A DNA stretch of 64,000 bases. It comes from Asanoa sp040676615. Lineage in GTDB: Bacteria > Actinomycetota > Actinomycetes > Mycobacteriales > Micromonosporaceae. The stretch covers positions 558,001 to 622,000 of the forward strand of contig NZ_JBFAPI010000002.1 in assembly GCF_040676615.1 (NCBI RefSeq). Reading direction: 5' to 3'. Of this stretch, positions 26,788 through 34,702 are shown in pieces. Numbering within the stretch: the first letter of the stretch is position 1; each line of letters begins with the position of its first letter. A program made the position numbers and the translations under genes. Under the pieces are notes generated by a model that worked only from the letters and a program-made list of their open reading frames with translations, made no database searches and was not told the origin of the DNA.

Positions 26788-27105
26788 GTGAGAGACGCGT
26801 TCGGCGAAGCGCTGGAGCGCATGGCGCGGCGGGAAGAGTTGGAGCGACTCCGGGCCGAGGCGGCGGCCAACAAGCGGACGTCGGTGGCGGCTGAGGTCGC
26901 CGAGGCGGTCCGCCGGGTGGTCGAGCGCCACCCCGACACCACGGTGACGGTCTCGGTCGAGTCGGCCGGGGCCAGCACGGCGTTCCTGGTCGGCTGGGCC
27001 AACGACGCGGTGTCGATCTCCCCCGGTCCGGTCAAGGACGCCGCCGCCCAGCTCGCCGAGCTGATCCGCCAAGACCCAACCCTGCTGGGACCAGATCCGG
27101 ATTAG
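26788..27105 (+). CDS. Small protein of unknown function after cvnD
   Basis: A 105-residue protein starting at GTG 26788 with GGAGG about 10 nt upstream. The N-terminal half is a charged helix (FGEALERMARREELERLRAEA). The C-terminal half appears as strands and a helix (TVTVSVESAGASTAFLVGWAND, AAQLAELIRQDP). No family recognised. It lies 27 bp after cvnD on the same strand and is probably part of the conservon transcript. Its stop codon TAG is the start of the -10 box of the next gene. Confidence 0.7.
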   Translation: MRDAFGEALERMARREELERLRAEAAANKRTSVAAEVAEAVRRVVERHPDTTVTVSVESAGASTAFLVGWANDAVSISPGPVKDAAAQLAELIRQDPTLLGPDPD

Positions 27106-27114
27106 GGTCGGCGG

Positions 27115-29436
27115 GTGGCCGACAGTGACCTGGTCCTGACCGCGAGCCTGCGCCCCGCGGCCCTCGACGCCCGCCGCGGCGTCGTCCGGCTGCATCCCGA
27201 GGTGCTCCGCGCCCTCGGCCTGCGCCCCGGCGACCCGGTGCGGCTGACCGGGCGGCGCAGCACGGCCGGCATCGTCGCGCCGGGATCGCCGGCCGACGGC
27301 CGCGGCCTCCTGCACGCCGACGATCTGATGCTGGGCAACCTCGGCGTGCGCGATGGCGCACAGGTGACCGTTTCGCCGACACCGGTGGTGGCCGCTCGGC
27401 GGGCGACCCTGCGGGGTGCGCCAGGCGTGGTGGCGGCCGTGTCGCCGGAGATGCTCCGGCTGGCCCTGCTGGGCAAGGTCATCTCGACCGGTGACGACGT
27501 GTCGCTGCTGCCGCAGGACGTGGTGCCCGACGAGGAGGCGCGGTCGCTGGTCGCGGCGGCCCGGCAGAGCCTGGCGAACCGGGTCGGCTACGCCTGGACC
27601 AGCACGCTGCTGTCGGTGGTCGACGTCACGCCGGCGGAGGCAGCCCTGGTCACCATGGATACCATAATCGCCTGGGAGAACGGACAGATCACCCAAGCGT
27701 CCGGCGTACGGACGACCGTCGGCCACGCCGGTGGAGACTCCCGTACCAGCGCGCCGGCCAGCCCTCCCCCGACCGCCAGCCCCGGCGGCCCCGGCCCCGG
27801 CCCCGGCCAGGACCCCGACGTGATCGACGGGACCGTTGTCGAAGGGTCGGTGGTCGACGAAGCGGTGGTCGACGAGGGTGCGCCCGGCGTCGACGACCTG
27901 CCTGGGCTGCGCAACCAGGCGCAGCAGCTCACCGAACTGCTCGATCTCGGCTTCCACCACCGCGACGTGTTGAGCCGGCTGGCCACCACGGTCTCGCTCG
28001 GGGTGTTGGTCACCGGGCCGGCCGGGTCAGGGAAGTCCGACCTCGTCCGGGCGGTCGCGGCCGCCGTCGGGGCGCGGGTGTTGCCGCTCTGGGCGCCGGA
28101 GATCGCGGCGCTCACGAACGACTCGGCCGCGGCCCGACTGCGGGCGCTGGTCGCCGAGCGGTCCGTCGACCCGCCCACGGTCGTGCTGATCACCGACGTC
28201 GACGCGCTCGCGCCGCGGGAGAGCCCGGGCCCGCTGGCCACCGTGTTCCGGCAGGTGCTCTCGTCGCTGGTCGACGCCGGCGCCGCCGTCGTGTGCACGA
28301 GCAGCCGGCCCGAGGAGATCGATCCCGCGTTGCGCGCGCCCGACCTGCTCTCGATGGAGATCTCGGTGCCGCTGCCGGACCAGGCGATGCGGCGCGAGCA
28401 GCTCACCGTGCTGACCCGCGCGACGCCTTTGGCCCCAGACGTGCAGCTTGACGACGTCGCGGCGCGTACGCCCGGATTCGTCGCCGCCGACCTCGCCGCG
28501 CTGGTGCGCGAAGCCGGCGTGCGTGCGGCGTTGCGGCAGCGCGAAGCGGAGGCGCCCGTGGTCGCGGCGGCCGACTTCACCGCGGCGCGCGAGGCGGTCC
28601 GGCCGACCTCGATGGCTTCGTCCACACTGGAGCTGTCGGGGCTCACCCTCGACGATGTCGGCGACCTGGTCGCGGTCAAAGAGGTGCTGACCGAGTCGGT
28701 GTTGTGGCCACTGACCTACCCGGACACGTTCGCCCGGCTCGGGGTGCGGCCGCCGCGCGGTGTGCTGCTCTACGGTCCGCCCGGCTGCGGCAAGACCTTC
28801 CTGGTCACCGCGCTGGCCGGCAGCGGCAAGGCCAACGTGCTCTCGGTCAAGGGCGCCGAACTGCTCAACAAGTGGGTCGGCGAGAGCGAACGCGCGGTCC
28901 GCGAGCTGTTCCGCCGGGCCCGCGAGGCGGCGCCGACGCTGATCTTCCTCGACGAGATCGACGCGCTCGCCCCGCTGCGCGGCCAGTCGACCGACGGCGG
29001 CACCACCGACCGGGTGGTCGCGGCGCTGCTCACCGAACTCGACGGCGTCGAGACGTTGCGCGACGTGGTGGTCATCGGCACGACCAACCGGCCGGACCTG
29101 ATCGACCCGGCGCTGCTGCGGCCCGGCCGGCTGGAGCGGTTGGTGTTCGTGCCGCCGCCGGACGGCGCCGCTCGGGCCGAGATCCTCAGGGCGGCCGCCC
29201 GCGGTGTTCCGCTTGATCCGGAGGTCGACCTCGTCGCCCTCGGGCGCGACCTGGACGGTTTCTCCGCGGCCGACTGCGCCGCGCTGATCCGCGAGGCCGC
29301 GCTGGTCGCGATGCGCGAGTCGCTGGAGGCCACCTCGGTCACCGCGAAACACGTCGAGGCGGCCCGGCAGCGGGTGCGCCCCTCACTGGACCCGGTGCAG
29401 GTGGCCCGGCTCGAGGCCTACGCCCGGGCCCACTAG
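27115..29436 (+). CDS. CDC48/VCP-like double AAA+ ATPase
   Basis: A 773-residue protein with a CDC48-N-like double-psi barrel (about 1-175), a Pro/Gly-rich linker and two AAA modules. AAA1 has Walker A GPAGSGKS near 302, but its Walker B reads ITDVDAL where AAA2 has FLDEIDAL, so the DE pair is replaced by TD and AAA1 may not hydrolyse ATP. AAA2 is complete: GPPGCGKTF near 555, LIFLDEID near 608, sensor/arginine-finger region TNRPDLIDPALLRPGRLE. Such proteins are unfoldases or segregases. GTG 27115 follows TAGGGT (27103-27108) by 6 nt, so a separate leaderless transcript is likely. It is convergent with the DUF3263 gene. Confidence 0.9.
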   Translation: MADSDLVLTASLRPAALDARRGVVRLHPEVLRALGLRPGDPVRLTGRRSTAGIVAPGSPADGRGLLHADDLMLGNLGVRDGAQVTVSPTPVVAARRATLRGAPGVVAAVSPEMLRLALLGKVISTGDDVSLLPQDVVPDEEARSLVAAARQSLANRVGYAWTSTLLSVVDVTPAEAALVTMDTIIAWENGQITQASGVRTTVGHAGGDSRTSAPASPPPTASPGGPGPGPGQDPDVIDGTVVEGSVVDEAVVDEGAPGVDDLPGLRNQAQQLTELLDLGFHHRDVLSRLATTVSLGVLVTGPAGSGKSDLVRAVAAAVGARVLPLWAPEIAALTNDSAAARLRALVAERSVDPPTVVLITDVDALAPRESPGPLATVFRQVLSSLVDAGAAVVCTSSRPEEIDPALRAPDLLSMEISVPLPDQAMRREQLTVLTRATPLAPDVQLDDVAARTPGFVAADLAALVREAGVRAALRQREAEAPVVAAADFTAAREAVRPTSMASSTLELSGLTLDDVGDLVAVKEVLTESVLWPLTYPDTFARLGVRPPRGVLLYGPPGCGKTFLVTALAGSGKANVLSVKGAELLNKWVGESERAVRELFRRAREAAPTLIFLDEIDALAPLRGQSTDGGTTDRVVAALLTELDGVETLRDVVVIGTTNRPDLIDPALLRPGRLERLVFVPPPDGAARAEILRAAARGVPLDPEVDLVALGRDLDGFSAADCAALIREAALVAMRESLEATSVTAKHVEAARQRVRPSLDPVQVARLEAYARAH

Positions 29437-29741
29437 CGCCGGCGGGACCGGGCCCGGGTCGAGCGCAGCCGGCGCAGGCGGCCGACCACGAGCGGGTCGG
29501 CCGCGAGTGCGGCCGGGTTGTCGAGCAGGCCGTTGAGCAACTGGTAGTAGCGCGTCGACGACAGGTCGAACGCATCGCGGATCGCCTGCTCCTTGGAGCC
29601 GGCGTGCTTCCACCACTTGCGCTCGAACGCCAGGATCTGCTCCTCGCGCTCGGTCAACGGCGGCGGCCCGGACTGCTCCACATCGGACTGTGGAGCGTCG
29701 TCGTCCTGGGTGTCTGCCTGGTCAGCGGCGGGCGGCATCAT
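29433..29741 (-). CDS. DUF3263 protein
   Basis: A 102-residue actinobacterial DUF3263 protein. The domain is nearly perfect: LTEREEQILAFERKWW, then KHAGSKEQAIRDAF and DLSSTRYYQLLNGLLDNP, an HTH-like helical unit suggesting nucleic-acid binding. A basic tail (RRLRSTRARSRRR) follows. The ATG-ATG pair at 29741/29738 is preceded by GAGGAGC; either may be used. Its TAG overlaps the AAA ATPase TAG in a shared CTAG. Function unknown. Confidence 0.9.
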   Translation of the reverse strand: MMPPAADQADTQDDDAPQSDVEQSGPPPLTEREEQILAFERKWWKHAGSKEQAIRDAFDLSSTRYYQLLNGLLDNPAALAADPLVVGRLRRLRSTRARSRRR

Positions 29742-29842
29742 GGCGCTCCTCGACACACGCGGCGACGTGGGGATGCCAACCAGACTAACCGCGGCCACGA
29801 CGCCGTGCACCGCTCATTCACTGTGATCAAGACGTCTTCGGG

Positions 29843-30859
29843 TCACACCACGTCGCGCCGCCGCATCGACCAGATCGCGCCGCCCAGCGCGAGCACCAGC
29901 ACGATCGCGAACAGGGCCGCGGACTGCTGCCAGGTGATGACCAACTCGCCCGGATTGCACTGGCCCTGTGCGAAGTCGCAGGCGCGATAGTCGTACAACG
30001 TGAACTTCTTGTCGAACCACGCCACCAGGTAGGTCGACAGGATGAAGCGGTCGCCGAACCGCACCTGGACCAACTCGAACGCGATCCGCAGGCCGATCTC
30101 GCTCACCACGACCGCGCCGATGCCGACGCCGAGCGCCATCGCGGTATGCCGGCCGATCGACGCCAGGCAGAAGCCGAGGGTCGCCGCGAGCAGCACCGCC
30201 ACCGCGCCCCGCGCGCCGGTCAGCGCGAACGACTGCCATACCCCGGAGGTCAGCTTGCCGACCTGGCCGTCGTAGCGGCCGATCGCCCAGAACGCCGCCG
30301 TCCACAGGGCGCCGACCACCACGGTCAGGCCGAGCATCGCGCCGAGCAGCACACCCAGCTTGGTGAGCAGCACCGGTATCCGGCGTGGCCGCCAGAGCAG
30401 CAGGTTCGTCATGCCGCCGGTGTGCCACTCGGCACCGACGAACGACGCGCCGATGACGAACGCCACCAGCGCGAGGATCGCGCAGAACACGTAGACCGAG
30501 GGCTGGAACTCGCGGCTGAAGTCGAACTCGAACGGCAGGTAGTTTGCCGGCTCGAAGTATTCGGGCCGCGGGCCGAAGTCGGCGCCGCAGTTGGGCCCGT
30601 AACGGACCTCGGTGTCGGTGGCACCGGCCGCCTTCTCCGCCTCGCACTGCGCCACCTGCAGCTTGAAATCGGCGCTGGCCCGCTCGAAGTCCTGCTGTGC
30701 CCGCTCCGCCGCCTGGGCCCGCTGCTCCGGCCCGGTCCGCTGGCTGCTGATCGTGAACGCCACGGGGAAGATGGCCAGCCCCAGCAGCGTCAGGATGAGG
30801 AAGATGCGGGTGACGCGGCGCTTGAACAGCCGGCGCACCTCTGCCTTGGGCAGGCTCAC
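29843..30859 (-). CDS. ABC-2 type permease
   Basis: A 338-residue membrane protein. The first helix is at about residues 18-36 (FLILTLLGLAIFPVAFTIS). A ~90-residue extracytoplasmic loop contains two Cys (QCEAEK, YGPNCGAD). Five further helices follow, ending AALFAIVLVLALGGAIWSM. The loop and the GAEWHTGGMTNLLLWRPRR segment fit ABC-2 permeases. GTG 30859 overlaps the ATPase stop (GTGA), so both are one transcription unit. The exported substrate is unknown; the last cytosolic residues RRRDVV are basic. Confidence 0.87.
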   Translation of the reverse strand: MSLPKAEVRRLFKRRVTRIFLILTLLGLAIFPVAFTISSQRTGPEQRAQAAERAQQDFERASADFKLQVAQCEAEKAAGATDTEVRYGPNCGADFGPRPEYFEPANYLPFEFDFSREFQPSVYVFCAILALVAFVIGASFVGAEWHTGGMTNLLLWRPRRIPVLLTKLGVLLGAMLGLTVVVGALWTAAFWAIGRYDGQVGKLTSGVWQSFALTGARGAVAVLLAATLGFCLASIGRHTAMALGVGIGAVVVSEIGLRIAFELVQVRFGDRFILSTYLVAWFDKKFTLYDYRACDFAQGQCNPGELVITWQQSAALFAIVLVLALGGAIWSMRRRDVV

Positions 30860-31848
30860 ACGCCCCACCCGCCCTGGCCCGGCGCGACCACCGCGGAGTC
30901 GTCGACCTGGCGCGCCTGGCCTTCGACCGGCGCGGTCTGGGTCAGTTCGAGGAAGACGCTCTCCAGGTCGACCTTGACCGGCGCCAACTCGCTCACGTAA
31001 TAACCCCGCTCCGCGAGGGTGCGGGTCACCCACGCTGACTTCTCGACGTTGGAGACGATCAGATGGTCGGGTCGCGGCGTGACCCGGGCGCCGGCGGCGA
31101 TCAGGATCTCGGCGGCGTGCGAGAGGTCGTCGGCCGACTCCAGCTTCACCGTCACACCGCCGCCCGCGTGCTGCGCGAGCACCTCGGCGACCGGGCCGTG
31201 CACCACCCGCCGGCCACGCGAGATGATCGTGACCGAGTCGCAGATCAGCTGCACCTCGCCGAGGATGTGGCTGGACAGCAGCACCGTCATGCCGGCACCG
31301 GCCAGGCCGCGCATCAAGGTGCGCATCTCGCGGATGCCGCCCGGGTCGAGACCGTTGGCGGGCTCGTCGAGAATCAGCAGCTCGGGCTTCTTGAGCAGCG
31401 CCGACGCGACGGCGAGCCGCTGCTTCATGCCCAGCGAGTAGGTCTTGACCCGCTCCTTGCCGCGATCGCGCAGGCCGACCAGCTCGAGCACCTCGGGCAC
31501 CCGCTGCTTGGGCACCCCGCCGGCCTCGGCCAGCAGCGAGAGCGTGTCGTGCGCGGAGAAGTTGGGGAAGAACTGCGGGCTCTCGACGATCGCGCCGACC
31601 CGACCGGCGACCCGCGGCAGCGCGGCCGGAACCCGCTCGCCGAGCAGCGTCATCTCACCGCCGTTGGGCGTGATCAACCCGAGCAGGGTGCGCAGCGTGG
31701 TGGTCTTGCCGGAGCCGTTGGGGCCGAGGAAACCGTGCACCTGGCCCGACTCGACGACCATGTCGAAACCGTCGAGAGCCTTGCGGGCGCCTCGAAATCT
31801 GCTCTGGTAGGTCTTTTCCAGACCCGATATTTCGAGTACGGCCGGCAC
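30856..31848 (-). CDS. ABC transporter ATP-binding protein (BcrA/CcmA-like)
   Basis: A 330-residue ATPase. Walker A GPNGSGKTT is at 42-50, the signature region YSLGMKQR near 137-144, Walker B LLILDEP at 157-163 and the D-loop region GLDPGG. The ~90-residue C-terminal extension is typical of drug or peptide exporters. GTG 31848 has a Shine-Dalgarno GGGGAG. A plausible -10 TAAGGT lies at 31889-31884. It pairs with the downstream permease; together they resemble daunorubicin/bacitracin-type efflux systems. Substrate unknown. Confidence 0.92.
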   Translation of the reverse strand: MPAVLEISGLEKTYQSRFRGARKALDGFDMVVESGQVHGFLGPNGSGKTTTLRTLLGLITPNGGEMTLLGERVPAALPRVAGRVGAIVESPQFFPNFSAHDTLSLLAEAGGVPKQRVPEVLELVGLRDRGKERVKTYSLGMKQRLAVASALLKKPELLILDEPANGLDPGGIREMRTLMRGLAGAGMTVLLSSHILGEVQLICDSVTIISRGRRVVHGPVAEVLAQHAGGGVTVKLESADDLSHAAEILIAAGARVTPRPDHLIVSNVEKSAWVTRTLAERGYYVSELAPVKVDLESVFLELTQTAPVEGQARQVDDSAVVAPGQGGWGV

Positions 31849-31917
31849 GTGCGCTCCCCGTCTTCGGCGGTCGGATCGCGCACACCTTACTGGGTATGTA
31901 GATATTCGGATAGACCG

Positions 31918-32703
31918 CTATGCGCTGATCACGTGTACGCCCGCGGCGCGGAACGGCGCGATCGCCTCCGGGGTCGCACCCGAGTCGGTGACCAGCGTCT
32001 CGACCCGCTCGATCGGGCAGATCCGGGCGAACGCGTGACCGCCGAGCTTCGACGAGTCCGCGATGATCACCACCCGCCGGGCCCGCGCGACCATCAGCGC
32101 GTTCATCGACGCCTCGCCCTCGTGGTGCGCGGCCGGGCCGAGCACCGCGTCGATCGCGTTGGCGCCGAGCAGCGCGATGTCGAGGGTGACCTCGCGGAGC
32201 AGGGCGCTGCCGAGCGGGCCGACCAACTCGAACGACTGCGGCCGGACCACGCCGCCGGCCACCACGATTTTCATCCGCGAGCGGACCAGCAGTTCGTTGG
32301 CGATGTTGAGCGCGTTGGTGACGACAGTGAGCTGGGCGCCGTCGGCGCTGGAGTTGAGGTCGGGGCGCACCGCCAGGGCGCGGGCCACCTCGGTGGTCGT
32401 CGTGCCGCCGTTGAGCCCGACCACCATGCCGGGCTCGACCAGGGCCGCGGCGGCCGCGCCGATGCGCTGCTTCTCGGCGGAGTGCTTGGCCGTCTTGTAG
32501 CGCAGCGGCAGGTCGTAGGAGACGCCGTTGGCGACCGCGCCGCCCCGGGTCCGGGTGATCATCTGCTGCTGGCCGAGCTGGTCGAAATCGCGCCGAATGG
32601 TCGCCTGCGAGACGTTGAGCCGCAGCGCGGCGTCTTCCACGCTCACCCGGCCGCTGTCGGTGAGCAGCTCGAGCAGGGCGTTCCAACGCGCGTACCGGTC
32701 CAC
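31918..32703 (-). CDS. DeoR-family repressor of the amino-sugar operon
   Basis: A 261-residue regulator. An N-terminal DeoR HTH (RWNALLELLTDSGRVSVEDAALRLNVSQATIRRDFDQL) is followed by the sugar-phosphate-sensing DeoRC domain (VVGLNGGTTTTEVARAL, VVTNALNIANEL, VVAGGVVRPQSFELVG). DeoRC domains bind phosphosugars, here probably an amino-sugar phosphate. GTG 32703 gives the canonical opening VDRYARWNALLELL. It is divergent from the SIS-ROK-NagA operon across a 194-bp region with inverted repeats, so it probably represses that operon and itself. Confidence 0.9.
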   Translation of the reverse strand: MDRYARWNALLELLTDSGRVSVEDAALRLNVSQATIRRDFDQLGQQQMITRTRGGAVANGVSYDLPLRYKTAKHSAEKQRIGAAAAALVEPGMVVGLNGGTTTTEVARALAVRPDLNSSADGAQLTVVTNALNIANELLVRSRMKIVVAGGVVRPQSFELVGPLGSALLREVTLDIALLGANAIDAVLGPAAHHEGEASMNALMVARARRVVIIADSSKLGGHAFARICPIERVETLVTDSGATPEAIAPFRAAGVHVISA

Positions 32704-32760
32704 ATCGACCCCCTGGCACGGACCCCGTGTAATTGCGGTGCACACTAGTGCGCGAAACGA

Positions 32761-32815
32761 GCGGCAAGCAACGCTTTGGCTGCGCGGTCGCGCGCGATCC
32801 GCGCATGCTTGCCGC
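32761..32815. promoter_or_regulatory. Paired 10-bp inverted repeats in the DeoR/SIS control region
   Basis: GCGGCAAGCA (32761-32770) and its exact complement TGCTTGCCGC (32806-32815) are 45 bp apart centre to centre, near four helical turns. They are good candidates for half-sites of the DeoR-family regulator, which commonly binds spaced repeats and loops DNA. Confidence 0.45.
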
Positions 32816-32835
32816 ACGGTGCCTTCTCCTGCACA

Positions 32836-32859
32836 ATAACGCGCGGAAACCGCGATTAT
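32836..32859. promoter_or_regulatory. Second palindromic candidate operator before the SIS gene
   Basis: CGCGG-AAA-CCGCG (32842-32854) is flanked by ATAA (32836-32839) and TTAT (32856-32859), giving a near-perfect 24-bp palindrome about 40 bp before the SIS start. It may overlap the operon promoter; the -10 is not clear. Confidence 0.45.
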
Positions 32860-32897
32860 CGAGCTGATTCGCGCAGGCTCCCCAGGGGGTGGATCGG

Positions 32898-33779
32898 GTG
32901 ACGCACGTCGAGGCGGAAATCGCCACCCAGCCGGAGATGTGGCCGCGCGCCGCGTCCCTCGACCTCGACCCACTGCCGCGCCGCGGGCAGCGCGTGGCCG
33001 TCGTCGGTTGCGGCACGAGCTGGTTCATGGCGATGGCGTACGCCGCCCGCCGCGAAAGCCTCGGCCACGGCGAGACCGACGCGTTCCAGGCGTCGGAGTT
33101 CCCCCGTGCCCGCTCCTACGACCTGGTCGTGGCGATCAGCCGGTCCGGCACCACCACGGAGATCGTCGACCTGCTGGGCGGTCTGTCCGGTCCGACCCTC
33201 GCGATCGTCGGCGAACCCGACACCCCGGCGGCGACCCGGGCCGGCGCGGCGCTCGCGCTGCCCTTCGCCGACGAGCGGTCGGTGGTGCAGACGCGGTTCG
33301 CCACCAGCGCGCTGGCCCTGCTCCGGGCCGGCCTCGGCGAAGACGTCGCGACGCTGGCCGGCGACGCTCAGCGGGCCGTCGACGCACCCCTGCCGCTCGA
33401 CCCGGCCGCGGTCGAGCAGGTGACCTTCGTCGGGCAGGGCTGGACGGTCGGCCTGGCGCAGGAGGCCGCGCTCAAGTGCCGCGAGGCGGCAACGTTCTGG
33501 ACCGAGGCCTACCCGGCGATGGACTACCGGCACGGCCCGATCGCGATCGCCGGACCCGGTCGGGCCGTCTGGACGCTCGGCGCGCCGCCGACCGGGCTGG
33601 CCGAGGAGGTCGCCGCGACCGGGGCGACGTTCGTCGGCGCCGGTGCGGGTGTCACGCTTGATCCGATGGCCGAGCTGATCCTGGCGCAGCGGTTCGCGGT
33701 CGCGCTGGCCCAGCACCGCGGGCTGGACCCGGACGCGCCGCGCAACCTGACCCGCGCCGTCGTGCTGGAACCGCGGTGA
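32898..33779 (+). CDS. SIS-domain sugar isomerase/deaminase (AgaS/GlmS-like)
   Basis: A 293-residue double-SIS protein. Phosphosugar-binding motifs are VGCGTSWFMAMAYAA near residue 37 and SRSGTTTE at 81-88; the second half shows VGQGWTVGLAQEAALKCREAA and YPAMDYRHGPIA, as in GlmS-type isomerase domains and AgaS. It lacks the glutaminase domain, so it probably deaminates or isomerises an amino-sugar 6-phosphate to the ketose phosphate. GTG 32898 is chosen over GTG 32889 because AGGGGG at 32884-32889 then has proper spacing. Its stop overlaps the ROK gene start. Confidence 0.88.
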   Translation: MTHVEAEIATQPEMWPRAASLDLDPLPRRGQRVAVVGCGTSWFMAMAYAARRESLGHGETDAFQASEFPRARSYDLVVAISRSGTTTEIVDLLGGLSGPTLAIVGEPDTPAATRAGAALALPFADERSVVQTRFATSALALLRAGLGEDVATLAGDAQRAVDAPLPLDPAAVEQVTFVGQGWTVGLAQEAALKCREAATFWTEAYPAMDYRHGPIAIAGPGRAVWTLGAPPTGLAEEVAATGATFVGAGAGVTLDPMAELILAQRFAVALAQHRGLDPDAPRNLTRAVVLEPR

Positions 33780-34702
33780 CCGGAGGCGACGACGTCGTCG
33801 TGGCGCTCGACGTGGGCGGCACGGTGATGAAATGCGGCCTGGTGTCGCGCGCCGGCGAGTTGCGGCACGCCGAACGGCACCCGACCAACGCCGCCGACGG
33901 CGGCCCGGCGGTCGTCGCGACCCTCCTGGACGTAGCGTCCGGCCTCGCCGGCAAGGCCCGCGCGGACGGACTCAACCCCGTCGCGGTGGGCGTCGCGGTG
34001 CCCGGCGTGGTCGACGAGGTCCGGGGCGTGGCGGTCTGGGCGGCGAACGTGGGCTTCCGCGACGTACCCCTGCGTGATCTGGTTTCTGATCGTCTCGGCC
34101 TGCCCGCCGCGCTCGGTCATGACGTGCGCGCCGGCGGGGTCGCCGAGGCCCGGCTCGGTGCCGGCGCCGGAAACCGGCATGTGCTGTTCGTGGCCGTCGG
34201 CACCGGCATCGCGGCCGCGCACGTGGTCGACGGCAAGGCGTTCGCCGGTGCGCACGGCGCGGCCGGCGAGGTCGGCCACATCATGGTCCGGCCGGACGGC
34301 CCGATCTGCGCCTGCGGCGCGCGCGGCTGCCTGGAGTCGGTGGCGTCGGCGGCCGCGCTGGCCCGCCGCTATGCCGAGCTGGCCGGTGTGCGGCTGTCCG
34401 CCGCTTCGGTCGCGGCCCGCGCGCTGGCCGACGAGCCGCTGGCGGTCCAGGCCTGGGGCGAGGTGGTCGACGCGCTGGCCGACGGCCTGACGATCGCGCA
34501 GACGCTGTTCGACGCGTCGGTGGTCGTGGTCGGCGGCGGCCTGTCCGAGGCCGGGGCCCAGCTGCTTTCGCCGCTCGCCGCGGGCGTGCGGTCACGGTTG
34601 ACGTTCCAGCGCGAACCGGCGCTGGTGCGGGCGGCGCTGGGCGACGCGGCGGGCTGCCTCGGCGCCGGCCTGCTCGGCGGGGACGCGTTGGAGGCGGCGT
34701 GA
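33776..34702 (+). CDS. ROK-family sugar kinase
   Basis: A 308-residue ROK kinase. The ATP-binding DVGGT is at residues 12-16. The ROK zinc motif C-x-C-G-x-x-G-C appears as CACGARGC near 179-186, with the catalytic-region GHDVRAGGVAEARLGAGAG and the GEVGH segment before it. By context it likely phosphorylates N-acetylglucosamine or a related N-acetylhexosamine at C6. It overlaps the SIS gene by 4 bp (GTGA) and nagA by 4 bp. Confidence 0.9.
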   Translation: MTGGDDVVVALDVGGTVMKCGLVSRAGELRHAERHPTNAADGGPAVVATLLDVASGLAGKARADGLNPVAVGVAVPGVVDEVRGVAVWAANVGFRDVPLRDLVSDRLGLPAALGHDVRAGGVAEARLGAGAGNRHVLFVAVGTGIAAAHVVDGKAFAGAHGAAGEVGHIMVRPDGPICACGARGCLESVASAAALARRYAELAGVRLSAASVAARALADEPLAVQAWGEVVDALADGLTIAQTLFDASVVVVGGGLSEAGAQLLSPLAAGVRSRLTFQREPALVRAALGDAAGCLGAGLLGGDALEAA

